Assembly (NCBI GenBank): GCA_945949625.1
Contig: CAMFFI010000011.1
Span: forward strand, 1-14,824
Reading direction: 5' to 3'
DNA from: an uncultured bacterium
Lineage (GTDB): Bacteria > Bacillota > Clostridia > Oscillospirales > Acutalibacteraceae
Length of the DNA: 14,824 bases
This document shows positions 13,788 to 14,824 of this stretch, piece after piece. Positions within the stretch are counted from its first letter, which is position 1; each line of letters starts with the position of its first letter. The translations under genes were made by a program, and so were the position numbers. A model generated the notes under the pieces. It had not been told where the DNA came from and did not search any database. It saw only the letters and a program-made list of their open reading frames with translations.

Positions 13788-14216
13788 ATGTCAAGATTTA
13801 AACAATATTTTTATTCACCCTATACCCCTCAGCAGATAAATGATTTTTTCTGTTCCTATATGCAGGGACAGGGCTTCGAATTAACTAATAAAGACGGTGA
13901 AGCCTGTTGGAAAAAGGGAATGGGACTTTTAACTGCTCCTCAGTTTATAAAGCTTTATCAGCAAAACGGCGCTTATGTATTGGAGGGTTGGTTAAAATTT
14001 GCTTTGTTACCCATCGTATATGTAGGAGAAATGGGTACAGACGGTTTTATCGGTGCTATTCCTAAAGCTATGCTCAGGGACCGATTGAATAATATACTTG
14101 CAAGTCTGAAGGCGCAGTATGTTCAGCCTCAGATGGGCGGACCGAATACTCCTTATATGCAACCGACTCAGCAAAATGCAAACGGTAATTCACCGCAGAA
14201 TTTTCAGCAAAAATAA
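13788..14216 (+). CDS. Unrecognised 142-aa protein between pgk and tpiA
   Basis: I cannot name this protein. Residues 1-110 look like a compact alpha/beta domain: 'YTPQQINDFFCSYMQGQGFEL', 'GEACWKKGMG', 'GAYVLEGWLKF' and 'MGTDGFIGAIPKAMLRDRLNNILASLKA'. The last 30 residues are a Gln/Asn/Pro-rich, probably disordered tail ('QPQMGGPNTPYMQPTQQN'). There is no signal peptide; one short hydrophobic patch ('FALLPIVYVG') is more like a buried strand than a membrane span. The ribosome binding site is weak (GAAAG about 12 nt before ATG), so a lower expression level than its neighbours is likely. It lies 78 nt after pgk and 83 nt before tpiA, all on one strand, which suggests co-transcription but not a role in glycolysis. 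Confidence 0.75.
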   Translation: MSRFKQYFYSPYTPQQINDFFCSYMQGQGFELTNKDGEACWKKGMGLLTAPQFIKLYQQNGAYVLEGWLKFALLPIVYVGEMGTDGFIGAIPKAMLRDRLNNILASLKAQYVQPQMGGPNTPYMQPTQQNANGNSPQNFQQK

Positions 14217-14241
14217 AATAATAATAAATAAAATTACAGGT

Positions 14242-14273
14242 AAAGGTGATAGACTTTGCGTTTTTCACCCTTT
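14242..14273 (+). promoter_or_regulatory. Possible leader hairpin before tpiA
   Basis: AAAGGTGA (14242-14249) can pair with TCACCCTTT (14265-14273) with one bulge, leaving the GAAAGGA ribosome binding site (14283-14289) free. No U-run follows. A role is speculative. Confidence 0.3.
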
Positions 14274-14299
14274 GGTTTTATTTGAAAGGAAGTATAAAA

Positions 14300-14824
14300 A
14301 TGGATAAAGCAAAAAGAAAGGCAATTATTGCCGGCAACTGGAAAATGAACAAAACTCCAAAGGAGGCAAAAGAGCTTTTAACAGCTGTTGCACCTTTAGT
14401 AAAGGACGCTGACTGTGAAGTTATCGCTTGCGTACCTTATGTAGATTTACAGACAGCACTTGAAGTAACCGAAGGCACAAATATTAAAATCGGCGCTGAA
14501 AACTGCCACTGGGCAGAAAGCGGTGCTTTTACAGGTGAAATTTCAACAGGTATGCTCAAGGAAATGGGCGTTGAATACGTAGTTCTCGGTCACAGTGAAA
14601 GAAGACAGTACTTCGGCGAAACAGACGAAACCGTAAACAAGAGAACAAAGGCTGCTCTTGCCGCAGGCTTAAAGCCTATCGTTTGCGTTGGCGAACTTCT
14701 CTGGGAGCGTGAGTGCGACATTACAGAAGAAGTTATTGCAAGACAGATTAAACTTGACCTCTTTGATGTTTCCGCAGAGGACGTTAAGAAAACAGTTATC
14801 GCTTACGAGCCTGTTTGGGCTATC
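14300..14824 (+). CDS. tpiA: Triosephosphate isomerase, N-terminal 175 residues (3' end outside window)
   Basis: TpiA interconverts dihydroxyacetone phosphate and glyceraldehyde 3-phosphate in the cytosol. The visible part carries all three catalytic elements: Lys15 in 'AGNWKMNK', His98 in 'LGHSERRQYFGE', and Glu170 in 'AYEPVWAI', the base at the start of flexible loop 6. 'GAENCHW...GAFTGEIS' and 'KPIVCVGE' are also typical. The ATG at 14300 follows GAAAGGA at about 10 nt. The frame is open to the last base of the window. The family is usually about 250 residues, so roughly 75 codons are missing. Position after pgk and a small unknown gene supports a glycolytic operon. Confidence 0.97.
   Translation, partial: MDKAKRKAIIAGNWKMNKTPKEAKELLTAVAPLVKDADCEVIACVPYVDLQTALEVTEGTNIKIGAENCHWAESGAFTGEISTGMLKEMGVEYVVLGHSERRQYFGETDETVNKRTKAALAAGLKPIVCVGELLWERECDITEEVIARQIKLDLFDVSAEDVKKTVIAYEPVWAI

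Noticed and set aside
1..14824. CRISPR array, tRNA/rRNA gene, transposase, integrase, toxin-antitoxin or defence genes
   Set aside because: No regularly spaced repeats, RNA gene signatures or matching protein motifs were seen on either strand.

Overview
The window looks like a chromosomal segment of an anaerobic gut-type Firmicute, most likely a Ruminococcus or a close Oscillospiraceae relative. The reasons are low G+C, AGGAG-type ribosome binding sites, TTGaca-N17-TATAAT promoters, lipoproteins and an M23/G5 cell-wall enzyme of Gram-positive type, and a secreted alpha-amylase ending in a type I dockerin. No phage, IS, CRISPR, rRNA, tRNA or recognisable defence system is visible. The genus is an inference from gene content, not from a search.

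Layout. Bases 1-366 are the 3' end of an elongation factor G family gene. It is followed by a long perfect palindrome and a metal-dependent hydrolase (431-1255) that converges on a small unknown gene (1295-1543, minus). From 1635 a promoter drives a two-gene unit: a GH25 lysozyme-like lipoprotein, then luxS. Next comes a membrane-anchored G5-M23 peptidoglycan hydrolase (3170-4657) with a WalR-like operator cluster at its promoter. A 59-residue minus-strand protein (4767-4946) and an unrecognised two-TM protein (from about 5089) diverge from an intergenic region carrying three copies of an ATGAYAAC motif. trmL follows (5800-6306).

The central block is for alpha-glucan use: an ABC importer (binding lipoprotein, two permeases, no ATPase; 6590-9740) and then an independently transcribed, secreted AmyE-type GH13 alpha-amylase (9990-12266) with a CBM26-like domain, a Pro/Thr linker and a C-terminal dockerin. 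The simple reading is that the amylase, possibly docked on a cohesin scaffold (amylosome-like), cuts starch outside the cell and the importer takes up maltodextrins. The sugar specificity is inferred from context only.

The right end is glycolytic: pgk, an unrecognised 142-residue protein, and the first 175 codons of tpiA.

I did not find an unmistakable new multi-gene system. The points most worth a second look are the TGTWAH operator cluster before the cell-wall hydrolase and that enzyme's long basic N-terminal tail, the dockerin amylase, the repeated motif in the 4946/5089 divergent region, the unresolved start of the two-TM protein, a structured intergenic element at 9801-9898 that may be a dispersed repeat, and the conserved-looking unknown gene between pgk and tpiA.
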